This document shows positions 56,901-61,483 of a stretch of 64,000 bases of DNA, piece after piece. Source of the DNA: Tanypteryx hageni (Eukaryota > Arthropoda > Insecta > Odonata > Petaluridae); assembly GCA_028673005.1 (NCBI GenBank), contig CM054115.1, positions 190,348,370 to 190,412,369 on the forward strand. Reading direction: 5' to 3'. Within the stretch, counting starts at the first letter, position 1. Each line of letters begins with the position of its first letter. The position numbers and the translations under genes are program-made. A model generated the notes under the pieces. It was given only the letters and a program-made list of their open reading frames with translations, ran no database searches and was not told the DNA's origin.

Positions 56901-58892
56901 TATTTTGGTTATTTATTTATATGAAGAATATATTTACCATATTTGGTTAAATCCATGTGGTCAATCCTTATATATTAATTCTCAAGTGTCCATCTGTCTG
57001 TCTATCCCGGCATTTTTGGACATTTCCCAATGGAATTAAAGCTGAAACTTTCACAATCATTAAACCCCCATGAGGTGGTCTCTAGAAAAATCAAACATCC
57101 CGGAAAAAGTTCCGAATTCGACTCTGGGAGACAATCATATTTTCCCATAAGTTTACACAGGATTTTCGATTTTTCAAGGTGCAAGATTTATTTCCTTCAT
57201 TCATTAAAATATGTAAATATGGACCGATTTCTCCATTTTTGTTTTATTCGATGGCTAAAACTATAAAATATCTTATTCTTGCGATGGTTAGATGTTACAT
57301 GGAAGAATTTGTCAGAAATACGCATTTCTTTTCGAAATTTTATCGCTTTTTCGTACTCTTTCCGGGTGTTGCCAAGGCCACCCACATTGTTGCCTCCGAT
57401 TGAATTAGCGTCTATTAAGCCTTCAAATAGATGAAAGAATTATGTTATTCGCTGCGCGCAATGTCAAACTTAATAGATTGCAGCATTAATAATTGAAGAA
57501 TATTATCATTCAGTAAACATACAAAGAGGAAGAATAACGGAGCCAAAGAGTGGCAAATCAAGTCGCATATTGATGCCAGAATGTAATAAATTTCAAGCGC
57601 TTCATTTTCTGGGAGAATTCAAATGATTGTCAGGAATTTATTAATTAATTAAAAAATTACATTTACTCGAAACATACAATAATCAGACACACAAACCTCG
57701 GAAGTTATATTTTAATCCCACTACAAAGTCCCGTTGATGTTCAACAGGTAATTCCACTAGTTTTCTAAAAATACTTGTAAAAGAAATATTTTTTACTTTT
57801 TATTGTGGTAGCCCTGCTCTTTAGCTCCACTTTAAACATCTTGATTTCATTATGGTATGTTGTAAAAATCTTATATACAAAATTTAGTTGAAATCCATTC
57901 AGCCAATTCCTTCCAAATCCATAATTGCTCAAAGAGTTTAATTTGCAATTGTGCCACCTCTCTTTGGCTGATCCGGTCCAAATATGCTATTATGTTTTTG
58001 TATATATGTTTAAATTATATATATTTTTAATTTTGGTTAAAATTGATCTGGAGAGTTCAATACAAATAAGTTTAAAAAGAAGTTTTTTATTCTTTGTATT
58101 GTGGCAGCCCTGCTTTCTATATCTATACTAAACATCTTGATTTTATTATTTTATGTGGCACACCTTCTTCATACAAAATTTCATTGAAATCTGTTTGGCC
58201 AATTCCTTCCAAATTCATAATTACCGAAATGTTTTATTTTGCAATTGTGGCACCCTTACTGAGTCGTCCTGTCCAAATATGTCATTTTGGTCATGAATTT
58301 ATTTGAAGCTTCTATGTACCAAATTTGGTTGAAATTGGTTCATCCAATTCTTCCCTGATATATGCGTACGGATGGACTGACAGACAGATGGGCATCACGA
58401 AGACAATAGTGCTTTTTAGCAAGCACTAAAAATAGGTTGTGTATAAGCAAAATGGCACATGGCTAATTATTTTAGTTTTTCCATTCAATTATTGCAAGAG
58501 AGAAAGAGTGTGTTTCTGCTGAGCGATTCAGGTAATGCATGGCGCAGTTGGATCTAGCTCAACCATGTAAAAGGATCATAACTTATTCTGGGCGGATATT
58601 TTCCTAATTAGGGTTTCAGGTAAATTTTGTAATTGCTATCTAAGTTTTATTTTCTGTGTAATCCTTACAGAGAGAGAGAGAGGGTATGTAGGATATTGTT
58701 GAAACCATCTCTCTTTTTTGTACTTCACTGTCTCAGGAAGGCTATGAGGCTGGTTGTGGAGGTTCAAAACTTCCTCCCATCTACATGAATGGCCTTGATA
58801 ATGAGCTAGTGGGAGTGCTGCACAGAATTGAGGCCCGTCCAAGAGATGGTAACCTGGTGTTGGAGCTTCTCTTCCACCTGATGGAACTGTGA
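4831..58892 (+). CDS. Sara: Sara / ZFYVE9-family endosomal adaptor, C-terminal 11 exons (5'-partial)
   Basis: This is the host gene of the window. Exons at 4831-5047, 5142-5306, 9708-9886, 10095-10223, 46603-46707, 47196-47367, 54658-54755, 55362-55573, 55657-55777, 55894-56055 and 58737-58892 join in frame to about 571 codons ending in TGA. Diagnostic stretches are [42 protein letters not shown] and the SPIDG motif, which I recognise from the C-terminal region shared by SARA (ZFYVE9) and endofin (ZFYVE16). The family sits on early endosomes through a FYVE finger and presents Smad2/3 to the TGF-beta/activin receptor; in Drosophila Sara endosomes also carry Notch in dividing precursors. FYVE and Smad-binding exons are not in the window, so they must lie upstream. 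Whether the gene is the ZFYVE9 or ZFYVE16 orthologue cannot be told; many invertebrates have a single one. Exon phases are mutually consistent and I saw no lesion. Confidence 0.9.
5142..5306 (+). CDS. Sara: Sara exon B
   Basis: The exon encodes [13 protein letters not shown] and the [11 protein letters not shown] segment, then GALYEQAAK, and ends in phase 1 at a GTAT donor. The acceptor is doubled (TAGTAG at 5139-5144), so splicing may start at 5142 or 5145, a difference of one codon. The 5145 choice gives a Tyr at the junction, as I recall for vertebrate homologues. Confidence 0.9.
5457..5903. mobile_element. MITE with TTACCGTAT ends
   Basis: Left end TTACCGTATTAGCCCGAATA and right end GATTTGGGTAAATACGGTA form inverted repeats. 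The ends resemble those of the element at 53488-54414. The interior is built from short degenerate words around GCGACGAATTTGTCG and its complement. No gene. The superfamily is not established and the exact outer base is uncertain by a few nucleotides. Confidence 0.6.
6384..8264 (-). mobile_element. Tigger/pogo-type element, decayed
   Basis: Starts CAGTAGTCCCTCCATATTTG after TA (6382-6383) and ends TATGGAGGGATTACTG before TA (8265-8266). It holds a C-terminal transposase scrap on the - strand and no other coding sequence. The interior copy of a TTTCATCAA...GACGGACGAACACG module near 7720-7780 suggests a further small insertion. Confidence 0.8.
6790..7120 (-). pseudogene. Tigger transposase C-terminal fragment
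   Basis: Read on the - strand this gives FNADPVME, a TGA, then [20 protein letters not shown] and [15 protein letters not shown], followed by another stop. The pattern of a basic helix ending in an ITSYF/ITSFF tail is the usual C-terminus of Tigger-type pogo transposases. The catalytic DDE core is missing. Confidence 0.65.
8265..9707. other. AT-rich intron before Sara exon C
   Basis: No gene or repeat boundary that I can support; only the polypyrimidine tract and acceptor before 9708. Confidence 0.5.
9708..9886 (+). CDS. Sara: Sara exon C
   Basis: The exon follows a CTGCCAG acceptor and ends at AAG/GTAACA. It encodes [20 protein letters not shown], then a proline-rich [10 protein letters not shown] segment and HRMETPWAK. 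It begins in phase 1 and ends in phase 0, matching exons B and D. This is one of the most conserved parts of the family. Confidence 0.95.
10095..10223 (+). CDS. Sara: Sara exon D
   Basis: Forty-three codons from [20 protein letters not shown] to GHTIMNLLS, flanked by ATAG and a GTGAGG donor. It is phase 0 at both ends. The intron after it is 36.4 kb long and carries most of the transposons in the window. Confidence 0.95.
10364..10386. repeat. (AT)n microsatellite
   Basis: Short alternating AT run inside the 36 kb intron, just after Sara exon D. Confidence 0.85.
10970..11076. repeat. Direct repeat, copy 1 (copy 2 at about 13036-13140)
   Basis: The words GGAGCGTTACTAAGACGTAA, GGTAGGTGGCGTGGTGGT and AAAAATATAAGATATCTCTT recur in the same order about 2.07 kb further on. 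The copies differ at scattered sites. Copy 2 runs on into Helitron-type sequence, copy 1 does not. Confidence 0.8.
11077..11580. other. AT-rich intron with a repeat module
   Basis: Around 11270-11355 a stretch reads like the widespread module of a CATTGATCTGATTAATAG-type phrase followed by CACAGACAGACAGAC. No ORF. Confidence 0.4.
11581..11638 (+). mobile_element. Helitron 3' terminus, copy A
   Basis: The end shows the Helitron signature: a tight hairpin TGCTTGCA-GTA-TGCAAGCA (11609-11627), eleven bases, then CTAG at 11635-11638 followed by host T. The body of this copy extends leftwards with an unclear start. Confidence 0.75.
11643..12369 (+). mobile_element. Helitron copy B, non-autonomous
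   Basis: Lies directly downstream of copy A, begins near GGAGGATACTAATG and ends with hairpin TGCTTGCAGAATGCAAGCA and CTAG at 12366-12369. No Rep/helicase. The exact 5' TC end is not fixed. The interior matches, in reverse, the copy that ends at 13227. Confidence 0.7.
12370..12394. repeat. (AT)n microsatellite abutting a Helitron end
   Basis: Alternating AT run directly after the CTAG of Helitron copy B, consistent with insertion between A and T. Confidence 0.85.
13036..13140. repeat. Direct repeat, copy 2 (copy 1 at 10970-11076)
   Basis: Same ordered words as copy 1. It lies inside the hAT and runs into the GTGCCTAAACATTAGTATCC sequence found at Helitron 5' regions. Confidence 0.8.
13921..14090. 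repeat. 82 bp inverted repeat (hairpin) inside the Tigger
   Basis: Arms 13921-14002 and 14009-14090 are inverted copies with about five mismatches around a 6-base centre CGAAGT. The arms are much richer in GC than the flanks and contain CCTGAAGAAG, CGCCGGCGAAATATTGTCC and GATTCTGCC. It has no coding capacity and could be a small foldback insertion or an end of a Penelope-like or other element. Confidence 0.92.
14800..16314 (-). pseudogene. Tigger/pogo transposase, one stop codon
   Basis: The reading frame opens at ATG 16314 (an in-frame ATG at 16356 also exists) with a basic [14 protein letters not shown] start and a psq helix. It continues through a Tc5/CENP-B-type DNA-binding helix ([15 protein letters not shown]) and the DDE_1 catalytic domain, with an acidic tail and stop at 14800. 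The only frame break is a TAG at 16066-16068. Catalytic blocks are [22 protein letters not shown] and [13 protein letters not shown]. The last is normally LQPxDxG, so the third Asp is replaced by Asn (AAT). Two separate lesions therefore make cutting activity unlikely, while the rest of the protein is intact. About 504 codons, the usual Tigger length. Confidence 0.9.
19660..19914. repeat. Imperfect tandem repeat, period near 138
   Basis: Units share CATGCATTCGATGTTCATTT, a TTTTATGGAAAA word and a GGCATAATTT word. Two units are left of the piggyBac and one is right of it (21352-21500), so the piggyBac inserted into this array, probably subterminal repeats of the old Tigger. Confidence 0.72.
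19915..21347 (+). mobile_element. piggyBac-like element, internally deleted
   Basis: TTAA target duplications at 19911-19914 and 21348-21351 flank ends CCCTCTTACTGC and GCAGTAAAAGGG, 1433 bp apart. Just inside the left end are two palindromes, CCGATCTATCGG and CCGATTCATCGG. Only the N-terminal third of the transposase remains. Confidence 0.9.
20268..20909 (+). pseudogene. piggyBac transposase N-terminal fragment
   Basis: An open frame of 213 codons. Residues 1-110 are acidic and serine-rich, as in many piggyBac transposases. Then come the typical N-terminal blocks [31 protein letters not shown] and a segment ending [10 protein letters not shown]. It stops before any catalytic Asp, and the following 400 bases are non-coding up to the element end, so this is a deletion derivative. 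The frame is undamaged, which suggests fairly recent origin or fragment-level constraint. Confidence 0.88.
21352..21500. repeat. Tandem repeat unit right of the piggyBac
   Basis: Continues the array described left of the piggyBac: GGTTTATAATGACC, then CATTCATTCGATGTTTGTTT and TTTTATGGAAAGC. It leads to the pogo-type end at 21646. Confidence 0.7.
21850..22140 (-). pseudogene. hAT transposase C-terminal remnant
   Basis: On the - strand the sequence encodes a [17 protein letters not shown] strand, then [13 protein letters not shown], a TGA, and [15 protein letters not shown]. The SFSKLxLIKNxLRxTM pattern is the hAT C-terminal dimerisation motif as seen in ZMYM/DUF4371-type hAT proteins. There is a frameshift just before RPFSKL and an in-frame stop. 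No matching terminal repeats were found nearby. Confidence 0.7.
22141..22943. other. AT-rich intron, small repeat traces
   Basis: No gene. Around 22700-22840 a phrase like GTCGAACCCAGGAC and a later GACAGACAGATGGGCAC belong to the dispersed module seen elsewhere. ACAGGTATGCCTTGTTTAGT at 22878 looks like a lone pogo-type end. Confidence 0.45.
22944..23205 (+). mobile_element. tRNA-derived SINE
   Basis: The head contains RNA polymerase III boxes: A box TGGCGGAGTGG (22953-22963) and B box GGTTCACATCC (22996-23006). A central domain follows with CGTCCTTCGGAAGGGAC and GGTCCCCTTGG, then a tail of ACAG repeats. The hairpin-like CGTCCTTCGGAAGGGACATT resembles a central domain shared by many invertebrate SINEs. 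It is not a tRNA gene because the acceptor and anticodon arms do not fold. Confidence 0.78.
23778..26891 (-). pseudogene. LINE ORF2: AP endonuclease and reverse transcriptase
   Basis: Starts near 26865 with a proline-rich lead, followed by an APE-type endonuclease ([50 protein letters not shown]). A frameshift lies at about 26140-26155. Downstream in the second frame is SSTWIDILV, and an in-frame TAG occurs at 25836-25838. The third stretch (25688 to 23778) is a complete reverse transcriptase with [43 protein letters not shown] and the active-site [11 protein letters not shown]. The usual GVPQGSILGP reads GVPGSILGP here, so one Gln codon is missing. The C-terminus ([15 protein letters not shown]) is of the CR1/L2 type. 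Dead copy, otherwise well preserved. Confidence 0.9.
26899..26981. repeat. (AT)n microsatellite
   Basis: About 80 bases of alternating AT directly upstream of LINE ORF2, preceded by a poly-A stretch. Confidence 0.95.
27568..28701 (-). pseudogene. LINE ORF1 nucleic-acid-binding protein with repeat tail
   Basis: Residues 1-100 form a coiled coil ([20 protein letters not shown]). Next is an L1-type RRM ([20 protein letters not shown], then [20 protein letters not shown]) and a C-terminal domain. A TAG at 27955-27957 interrupts the frame, but the same frame stays open afterwards for another 128 codons to 27568. That extension is composed of [12 protein letters not shown] octapeptides from a 24 bp minisatellite. 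ORF1 proteins coat LINE RNA and act as chaperones. Either the stop is a mutation and the protein had a long Pro/Val tail, or the open tail is a chance result of a repeat unit that is a multiple of three. Confidence 0.82.
27581..27850. repeat. 24 bp minisatellite, about 11 units
   Basis: Units such as GGCAGGCGTCACGGGAACGG with GAT/GGT variants follow each other with few changes. The array lies in the LINE and is open in several frames on both strands because 24 is a multiple of three; the - strand frame is that of ORF1. Confidence 0.93.
28861..29580. other. AT-rich intron between LINE and hAT
   Basis: No gene. Around 29100-29200 the phrase TTTTGATGAAATTTTGGTAT and AAAATCAGATGATC recalls the dispersed module. 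Confidence 0.45.
29611..30239 (-). repeat. 3' LTR of the Gypsy element
   Basis: 629 bp from TGTTGTAGTG to CTTACAACA, ends forming the inverted repeat TGTTGTA/TACAACA. On the - strand a TATATAAG TATA box lies at about 30044-30051. The R/U5 part holds a repeat of GTTACATAG...GATCAGTAATACCCAA (about 29681-29755) and three diverged GCCGGTC...ACGTAGC units (29828-29995). Confidence 0.85.
30232..32264 (-). pseudogene. Gypsy envelope gene, F-type fusion glycoprotein, frameshifted
   Basis: Begins at ATG 32264 with a hydrophobic signal peptide (about residues 1-23). A furin-like RVNR site at about residue 121 is followed directly by a hydrophobic GLFDVVG segment, the layout of baculovirus F and errantivirus Env proteins, where it is the fusion peptide. 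Long heptad-rich segments and several N-glycosylation sites follow. A one-base-type frameshift lies at about 30930-30945. The second frame carries the membrane anchor ([16 protein letters not shown]) and a cytoplasmic tail. The stop codon TAA is formed inside the first bases of the 3' LTR. The break means no membrane-anchored protein can be made from this copy. Confidence 0.85.
32365..32940 (-). CDS. Unrecognised proline-rich basic ORF between pol and env
   Basis: An undamaged 191-codon frame that starts 27 bases after the end of pol and ends about 100 bases before env. Residues 30-120 are proline-rich ([20 protein letters not shown]). The last 40 are strongly basic ([20 protein letters not shown]). 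I know of no Gypsy element gene at this position. Its size, position and basic C-terminus suggest an accessory nucleic-acid-binding or regulatory protein, but no function can be assigned. It is the only clean gene besides pro in the element. It could also be the 5' coding part of a spliced env message. Confidence 0.7.
   Translation of the reverse strand: MARTISSRELKRLKDIFGSPLQSLVVYGGSPEVPNTCPPTPGKSLKLSCARRLFHTLQKGQVPDSPDDPLTVLDRSPPVEPPPTPGRNLDPPPRVRLETPPKGDGLQASLPKDPRATREALPTIKLPADLKIIPHNSGERVIKMTRDPSPSGTTLDDLISIGRKRHNQRRRELNKLRKRKPKLERLLQSAQ
32968..36354 (-). pseudogene. Gypsy pol: reverse transcriptase, RNase H, integrase
   Basis: The frame opens just below the pro stop (36354), is +1 relative to pro and so the same as gag. 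RT motifs: [31 protein letters not shown] and [12 protein letters not shown], where the residues after YLDD deviate from the usual ILVFSKT. RNase [34 protein letters not shown] and HADALSR. Integrase: an HHCC finger ([11 protein letters not shown] and CLECKKRK), [10 protein letters not shown] and [11 protein letters not shown]. At 33741 an in-frame TGA follows NPAANG, a TAA follows near 33665, and a frameshift near 33640 leads to the C-terminal part (33594-32968) with a GPY/F module ([10 protein letters not shown]) and a Pro-rich tail. Confidence 0.93.
36355..37038 (-). CDS. Gypsy aspartic protease (pro)
   Basis: Overlaps the end of gag by 73 bases in the -1 frame, the usual arrangement for ribosomal frameshifting. 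The active site is [14 protein letters not shown] and the flap-side motif [11 protein letters not shown] is present. The C-terminal third is acidic and not recognisable. No internal stop. It cleaves Gag and Pol in the particle. Confidence 0.85.
   Translation of the reverse strand: MSYSSNSPQFRKRPDPGQPVGNELILAVTPEAGLTVSVRILGVQYNFLVDTGAAVTIVSSKNFPFGKLKISEYHSPVRSASGHALPIIGQCYVPFFIDCSPYPHDALIVNLGHTNYDGILGLDFMIRYGSSISFDNRKIKISEGHETNLKSSNNSTRSHEDCTEDLISFEVEVTEPKSFINITVNENSSALVSNNLISFDSENGEVFYVEEKTAHIVDIFGSSIIEW
36966..38200 (-). pseudogene. Gypsy gag
   Basis: Starts at ATG 38200; a frameshift near 38060 moves into the frame that is open from about 38057 to 36966. Capsid-like segments include [19 protein letters not shown] helices and [20 protein letters not shown]. 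The C-terminus has three CCHC zinc knuckles of spacing 2-4-4 ([28 protein letters not shown] and [14 protein letters not shown]), which bind the RNA genome. Classical Drosophila errantiviruses lack such knuckles, so this element is of another Gypsy lineage or an early-branching one. Confidence 0.87.
38230..38569 (-). other. Gypsy 5' leader, no gene
   Basis: A-rich and pyrimidine-rich runs between the gag start and the LTR remnant. Position and composition fit an untranslated leader. It shows no similarity to the corresponding inner part of the other LTR. Confidence 0.5.
38570..38766 (-). repeat. 5' LTR remnant of the Gypsy element
   Basis: About 197 bp match the U3 end of the other LTR with three mismatches plus the outer bases. 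Similarity stops just after the TATA box. What follows toward the gene (38230-38569) does not match the R/U5 of the other LTR. A TG at 38541 could be an alternative inner border. No clear tRNA primer site was found next to it. Confidence 0.75.
41139..43943 (-). mobile_element. piggyBac-like element inside the hAT transposase gene
   Basis: TTAA duplications at 41135-41138 and 43944-43947 flank ends CCCTTTGCACTCGG and CCGAGTGCAAAAGG. Just inside the right end lie the palindromic words GTGTCGAGTGTGGCTCGACA and GTGTCGAGTCACACTCGACA. The element is 2805 bp, full length for this family, with a decayed transposase on the - strand. Confidence 0.94.
41319..43184 (-). pseudogene. piggyBac transposase (DDE_Tnp_1_7), decayed
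   Basis: On the - strand, 43184-42951 is an acidic N-terminal segment. 42677-42345 holds the N-terminal domain ([34 protein letters not shown]). A frameshift at about 42360 leads to 42360-41804 with [20 protein letters not shown], the catalytic-region [14 protein letters not shown] and [17 protein letters not shown] second shift near 41805 leads into [16 protein letters not shown] with the last catalytic Asp, and a Cys-rich C-terminal finger ([26 protein letters not shown]). Region 42690-42950 is too degraded to read. Confidence 0.9.
44231..44902. other. AT-rich intron, nothing recognised
   Basis: No supported feature beyond the hAT target duplication at the left border. Confidence 0.5.
44903..45297. 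mobile_element. Non-autonomous hAT (MITE), 395 bp
   Basis: Ends TAGAGTTGGGGAGT and ACTTCCCAACTTTA are inverted repeats flanked by perfect 8 bp duplications CTCATGAC at 44895-44902 and 45298-45305. Internal words GTCACAGTGAC and GTCACTGTGAC are mirrored near both ends. No coding capacity. Confidence 0.92.
45298..46602. other. Intron before Sara exon E with repeat fragments
   Basis: 45950-46105 carries a module with CGGAATCGAACTTGGGAC, ATGAAAATCGGTCCAATGG and ACACACAGACAGG, also seen at 49130-49320. 46210-46290 is a GC-rich GGGGTCCCC / GTGCCCCCGGCCTTAATCCG stretch that looks like an isolated transposon end. No gene. Confidence 0.5.
46603..46707 (+). CDS. Sara: Sara exon E
   Basis: Thirty-five codons beginning [15 protein letters not shown] and ending in the KNRLSQ segment, with a TTTAG acceptor and a GTTAGG donor. 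The protein sequence continues directly from exon D, which fixes the size of the intervening intron (10224-46602). Confidence 0.94.
47196..47367 (+). CDS. Sara: Sara exon F
   Basis: The exon encodes [24 protein letters not shown] and [15 protein letters not shown], then ends in phase 1 at the donor GTAAGT. The insertion [10 protein letters not shown] between VCVQ and HYHTQ looks longer than in the vertebrate proteins I remember. Acceptor is TTCCAG. Confidence 0.94.
47368..50270. other. Intron F-G, left part
   Basis: Mostly AT-rich. 48557-48868 is a GC-richer patch with an open frame of 103 codons of no recognised family. 49120-49320 carries the dispersed module in reverse (GTCTGTCTGTCTGTCCCC, then GGGTTCGATTCCAGGAAC). 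Nothing else can be supported. Confidence 0.45.
50611..53071. mobile_element. Tigger/pogo-type element nested in the hAT
   Basis: Left end CAGTAAAACCTCCATATAAG and right end AAGAAGAGGTTCTACTG are inverted repeats flanked by TA at 50609-50610 and 53072-53073. Inside the right end GGAGATTC/GGGAGGTTC words echo the terminal repeat. I found no transposase reading frame in its 2461 bp. Confidence 0.82.
51930..52212. mobile_element. hAT-type MITE nested in the Tigger-type element
   Basis: Ends CAGCGGTATTCAACC and GGTTAACTACCACTT are inverted with some mismatches, and CGCATATCCC / GGGGTATGC lie just inside. The flanks TTTTAAAT and CTTTAAAC share the six bases TTTAAA, as an aged 8 bp target duplication would. 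About 283 bp, non-coding. Confidence 0.65.
53488..54414. mobile_element. MITE-like element with TTACCGTATCTGCC ends
   Basis: Left end TTACCGTATCTGCCTGAATA and right end TATTCAGGCAGAAACGGTAA are inverted repeats, extended inside by AAGCCGA/TCGGCTT and TTTTTTGACAAAAT/ATTTTGTCAAAAAA. The end format matches the element at 5457-5903. No coding sequence; superfamily not assigned. Confidence 0.78.
54658..54755 (+). CDS. Sara: Sara exon G
   Basis: The exon starts after TTTTTTCTGCAG and encodes [16 protein letters not shown] and [12 protein letters not shown], 33 codons counting the split first one. Donor is GTGGGT. This is a hallmark block of the SARA C-terminal domain. Confidence 0.95.
54756..55361. 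other. Intron G-H, nothing recognised
   Basis: AT-rich; only splice signals. Confidence 0.5.
55362..55573 (+). CDS. Sara: Sara exon H
   Basis: The exon encodes [19 protein letters not shown] and ends with [12 protein letters not shown], in phase 2. The middle is a low-complexity serine, asparagine and glutamine segment that is probably a surface loop specific to this lineage. Confidence 0.93.
55657..55777 (+). CDS. Sara: Sara exon I
   Basis: Starts in phase 2 after AATTAG and encodes [12 protein letters not shown], then [20 protein letters not shown]. Donor is GTAAAG. The SPIDG and IRWTEVF blocks are strongly conserved in the family. Confidence 0.95.
55894..56055 (+). CDS. Sara: Sara exon J
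   Basis: Fifty-four codons with AG and GTAAGT borders, phase 0 at both ends. It encodes [20 protein letters not shown] and a segment ending in RATLGPDS. The corresponding vertebrate segment has a similar helix with conserved ALCP/ALHP and LxVTLxxD spacing. Confidence 0.94.
56056..58736. other. Intron J-K with repeated modules
   Basis: At about 56718, 56862, 57803, 57945, 58099 and 58245 the phrase TTGTGG(T/C)AGCCCTG or a variant recurs. It is followed by TTGAAATC(G/C)(G/A)TTNAGCCAAT-type text. The last copy ends near 58400 with GGACTGACAGACAGATGGGC. 57000-57360 has another fragment (CCATCTGTCTGTCTATCC, TCGACTCTGGGAG). This looks like a degenerate tandem of a non-coding transposon part. No gene. 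Confidence 0.55.
58737..58892 (+). CDS. Sara: Sara terminal exon K with stop
   Basis: After CACTGTCTCAG the exon encodes [20 protein letters not shown], then [10 protein letters not shown] and [12 protein letters not shown], and stops with TGA at 58890-58892. The ending matches the family, whose last residues form a similar ELIFxI/L strand. The 3' UTR follows. Confidence 0.94.
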   Translation, partial: EGYEAGCGGSKLPPIYMNGLDNELVGVLHRIEARPRDGNLVLELLFHLMEL

Positions 58893-60486
58893 TATTGAAC
58901 TTTTATCTCCCCCTCATACTCTCTCCTCCCTTCTTGGCTGGCTCTACAAATGGCAGACAACATTTCTGGGTGGCAACATGGAGCTTTATTGGTTACTCTC
59001 ATGTAAGACTGATAATTCCATTGGAGAGTGATATGTGTTTTGCCAAATTATGTCCTGAACCAGTGTTCTCCTGTAAGAAACTGAACAGCTGATTTATTAT
59101 ATTAAATTAGCTAGATGTTAACTGCATTTTATGAACCAAAATAGTATGTTTTTAATTTCATGCATTGAGAAAACATTATGAATCTCCTATATTATTTATG
59201 CAGTCATTCTATAATTATTAATTTTGTGTATGCTTGAGTAGAAATGATATTTTGTAAAAAGTAACTTTTAAGTTTATTAATGATTTTTGGGAGAATTTTT
59301 GAGCAAAGAGTATTTACTTGGAGTAAGGAGAGCAATGTAAAGGCCATGTGCCCAAATTCATTGTCGAATCAAAAATGTTTCGAGTTATCAAAGCTTGGTT
59401 CAAATTTTTATATAAATTACGTACGAGTACTGGAAAATATTGATTGCAATAAGTGTAATTATTGAATAGTCGTGTGATTTGTTTAGGTTACAACAGTTCC
59501 CTTGGCTAGTTGATGCTTGCAACAATCAGGTGCCTTAAGTGTACTCATTTGCTCAATACATAACATTTATTTGTATTTAATCAACATTTTACAAGTTCAT
59601 TTCTGTCAGTTGTGTGGCTGATTATCCTATATGGAGTGAGAAACAAGAAATCCATTCATTTATTAAATGTGTATAAGGGATATTGATTTATTATACTTTT
59701 TATGAGGAATCATTTTTAAAACACCATGTTCAATTATATCTGCAAAAAATAAGGCAGTTGCAATTTTAAAAGTATCATTTGGTGTTCCTTTTCTAATTTA
59801 TAAATTATTGCTTTGTCTTTGTACAATCAAAGAAATCCAAAACAAATTCTGTTGGAGGTATTCCACTCTAAATATTCTGTTATTCTACATTTTAAAAATT
59901 TTAATTTTTCATTATCCTGAGTGTTGATGTTTTTAAAAATTGTAAATTGATCATGTAAATATAAATTTTATTATATGATCTTTATGGTAATACTAAAAAT
60001 GGAAAATGTTTCAATATAAAGAAAGGTAGTTATATAAATATTTTTCTTCTTAGTTAGGGAATTTTTCAAACATTGGAGAGCTGGTAAAATGTGAGATTTA
60101 CTTTTCTATGTAAATAGTATTAATTTCTGTAGTTATTTGCAGGCTTTGAAAAGAAATTTATGAAAAACAAATACCTGAAGTAAGTTCTTTGGTGAGATAA
60201 GCATTTCTAGTCTTGTAAAACTATTTGGCAGTGAATATAATTTGCATAAAAATAAGCCAAATTATGCAGTTTCTTGTAAGCCAAAAATGTGATTTATTTA
60301 AAAGCCCAAAATACCTTTCACAATTCCTTCAAATAAATAATGGTTAAAAACGATTGTATGTGAAGTTGATCCTGACTTAATGAAATTATTTTGGAAATAA
60401 CATTCAAAAACAATATTTTTAATCCATATATTCCCATATTACAGATTAATGTACTTTTAAAATACATAATAATTGTTGGAAATAAA
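58893..60486 (+). other. Probable Sara 3' UTR and downstream AT-rich DNA
   Basis: There is no further coding sequence after the Sara stop. The stretch is AT-rich and non-repetitive to my eye. An AATAAA hexamer at 60481-60486 is one possible polyadenylation signal, but several AT-rich near matches occur earlier, so the true end of the transcript is unknown. Confidence 0.45.
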
Positions 60487-60789
60487 CAATTTTAGTGAAA
60501 GAATAATGTATTGTGTGAAAATTTCAAACTATTAACATTTGTCTGCAGATATGCATACTTTAATTCCTCCATGAAGTATGTTGTGATATTTCACATTTTT
60601 ACTATTTTCTACCTGGTAAGTATTGGGAGCTTACAAGGGGAGACTACGTACCTAGGGTCATCGATTTTGACGAAACCTTTATGGGTGGTAGAATAAGAAG
60701 ACCCATATATAGGCTTTTGATTGAATGGACCTTAGTTTTGACAGAATCTTTTTTTTCGCAGGATTAACTGTGGCTAGATAAAATGCAAT

Positions 60790-61090
60790 AATAGACCAAT
60801 AATGTCGAGCAGGTAGGTTGGCTGGGTGGTTACTTTGGTGGTTACTGGGTGGCTTTAGAATATTTTGTCCTGGGTTCAAATTCCACGTCATACCTAGTTT
60901 TTTTCCCCGTTTTAATCCACTTTCTTATTTTTAATTTATTGTATTATTATTTATTTATTAACTTTATTATATTATCATTTATTTATTCTATTATTATTTA
61001 TTTATTCTATTATTATTTATTTATTCTATTATTATTTATTTATTAACTTTATTATATTAAGATTTATTTATTATATTATTATTTATTTAC
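60790..61090 (+). repeat. SINE-like fragment with TTATT repeat tail
   Basis: TTGGCTGGGTGGTTACTTTGG and CCTGGGTTCAAATTCCACG (about 60877-60895, box B-like) are followed by about 150 bases of TTATTTATTCTATTATTA repeats. A tRNA-related SINE tail is the likeliest reading, but box A is weak. Confidence 0.45.
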
Positions 61091-61290
61091 TTCATTAAAA
61101 TCGATGCACAAGAGTGTATTGGTAGCTATTTCGATGTGAATTGTAAATCTTGCTAGGGAACCCCAAATGGTCACCAGCAACGCTACAGGAATAATGGATT
61201 GCAGCTGTTGAAATGCAAAGAACAAGTATCACAGTGGAGTAAAGATAATGCGAAATATGTAACATATTAACGTGATTATAAACTGTACAT

Positions 61291-61479
61291 ATGACAGATT
61301 TTGCAAAGCAAGGAAAAGGAAGGCCGTTAGCTGCAGCCTATCAACATACATCGCTTGGGTTCACCTTCACTGCATCTCAAGTGTGGCTAATAAAATTAGA
61401 GAAAGAATTTCGAATTCGACAGCAAAAAGTTACAAACTACGTTTTTAAAAAAGATGAAACGTCTTTGAAAGAAACTTGA
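61291..61479 (+). pseudogene. Transposase DNA-binding fragment (Tc5/CENP-B-type HTH)
   Basis: A 62-codon frame with FTASQVWLIKLEKEFRIRQQ and KVTNYVFKKD, the pattern of the second helix-turn-helix of pogo/Tc5-type transposases. It is cut off at 61480 by the piggyBac-like end. No catalytic domain was found on either side. Confidence 0.5.
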
Positions 61480-61483
61480 ACCC

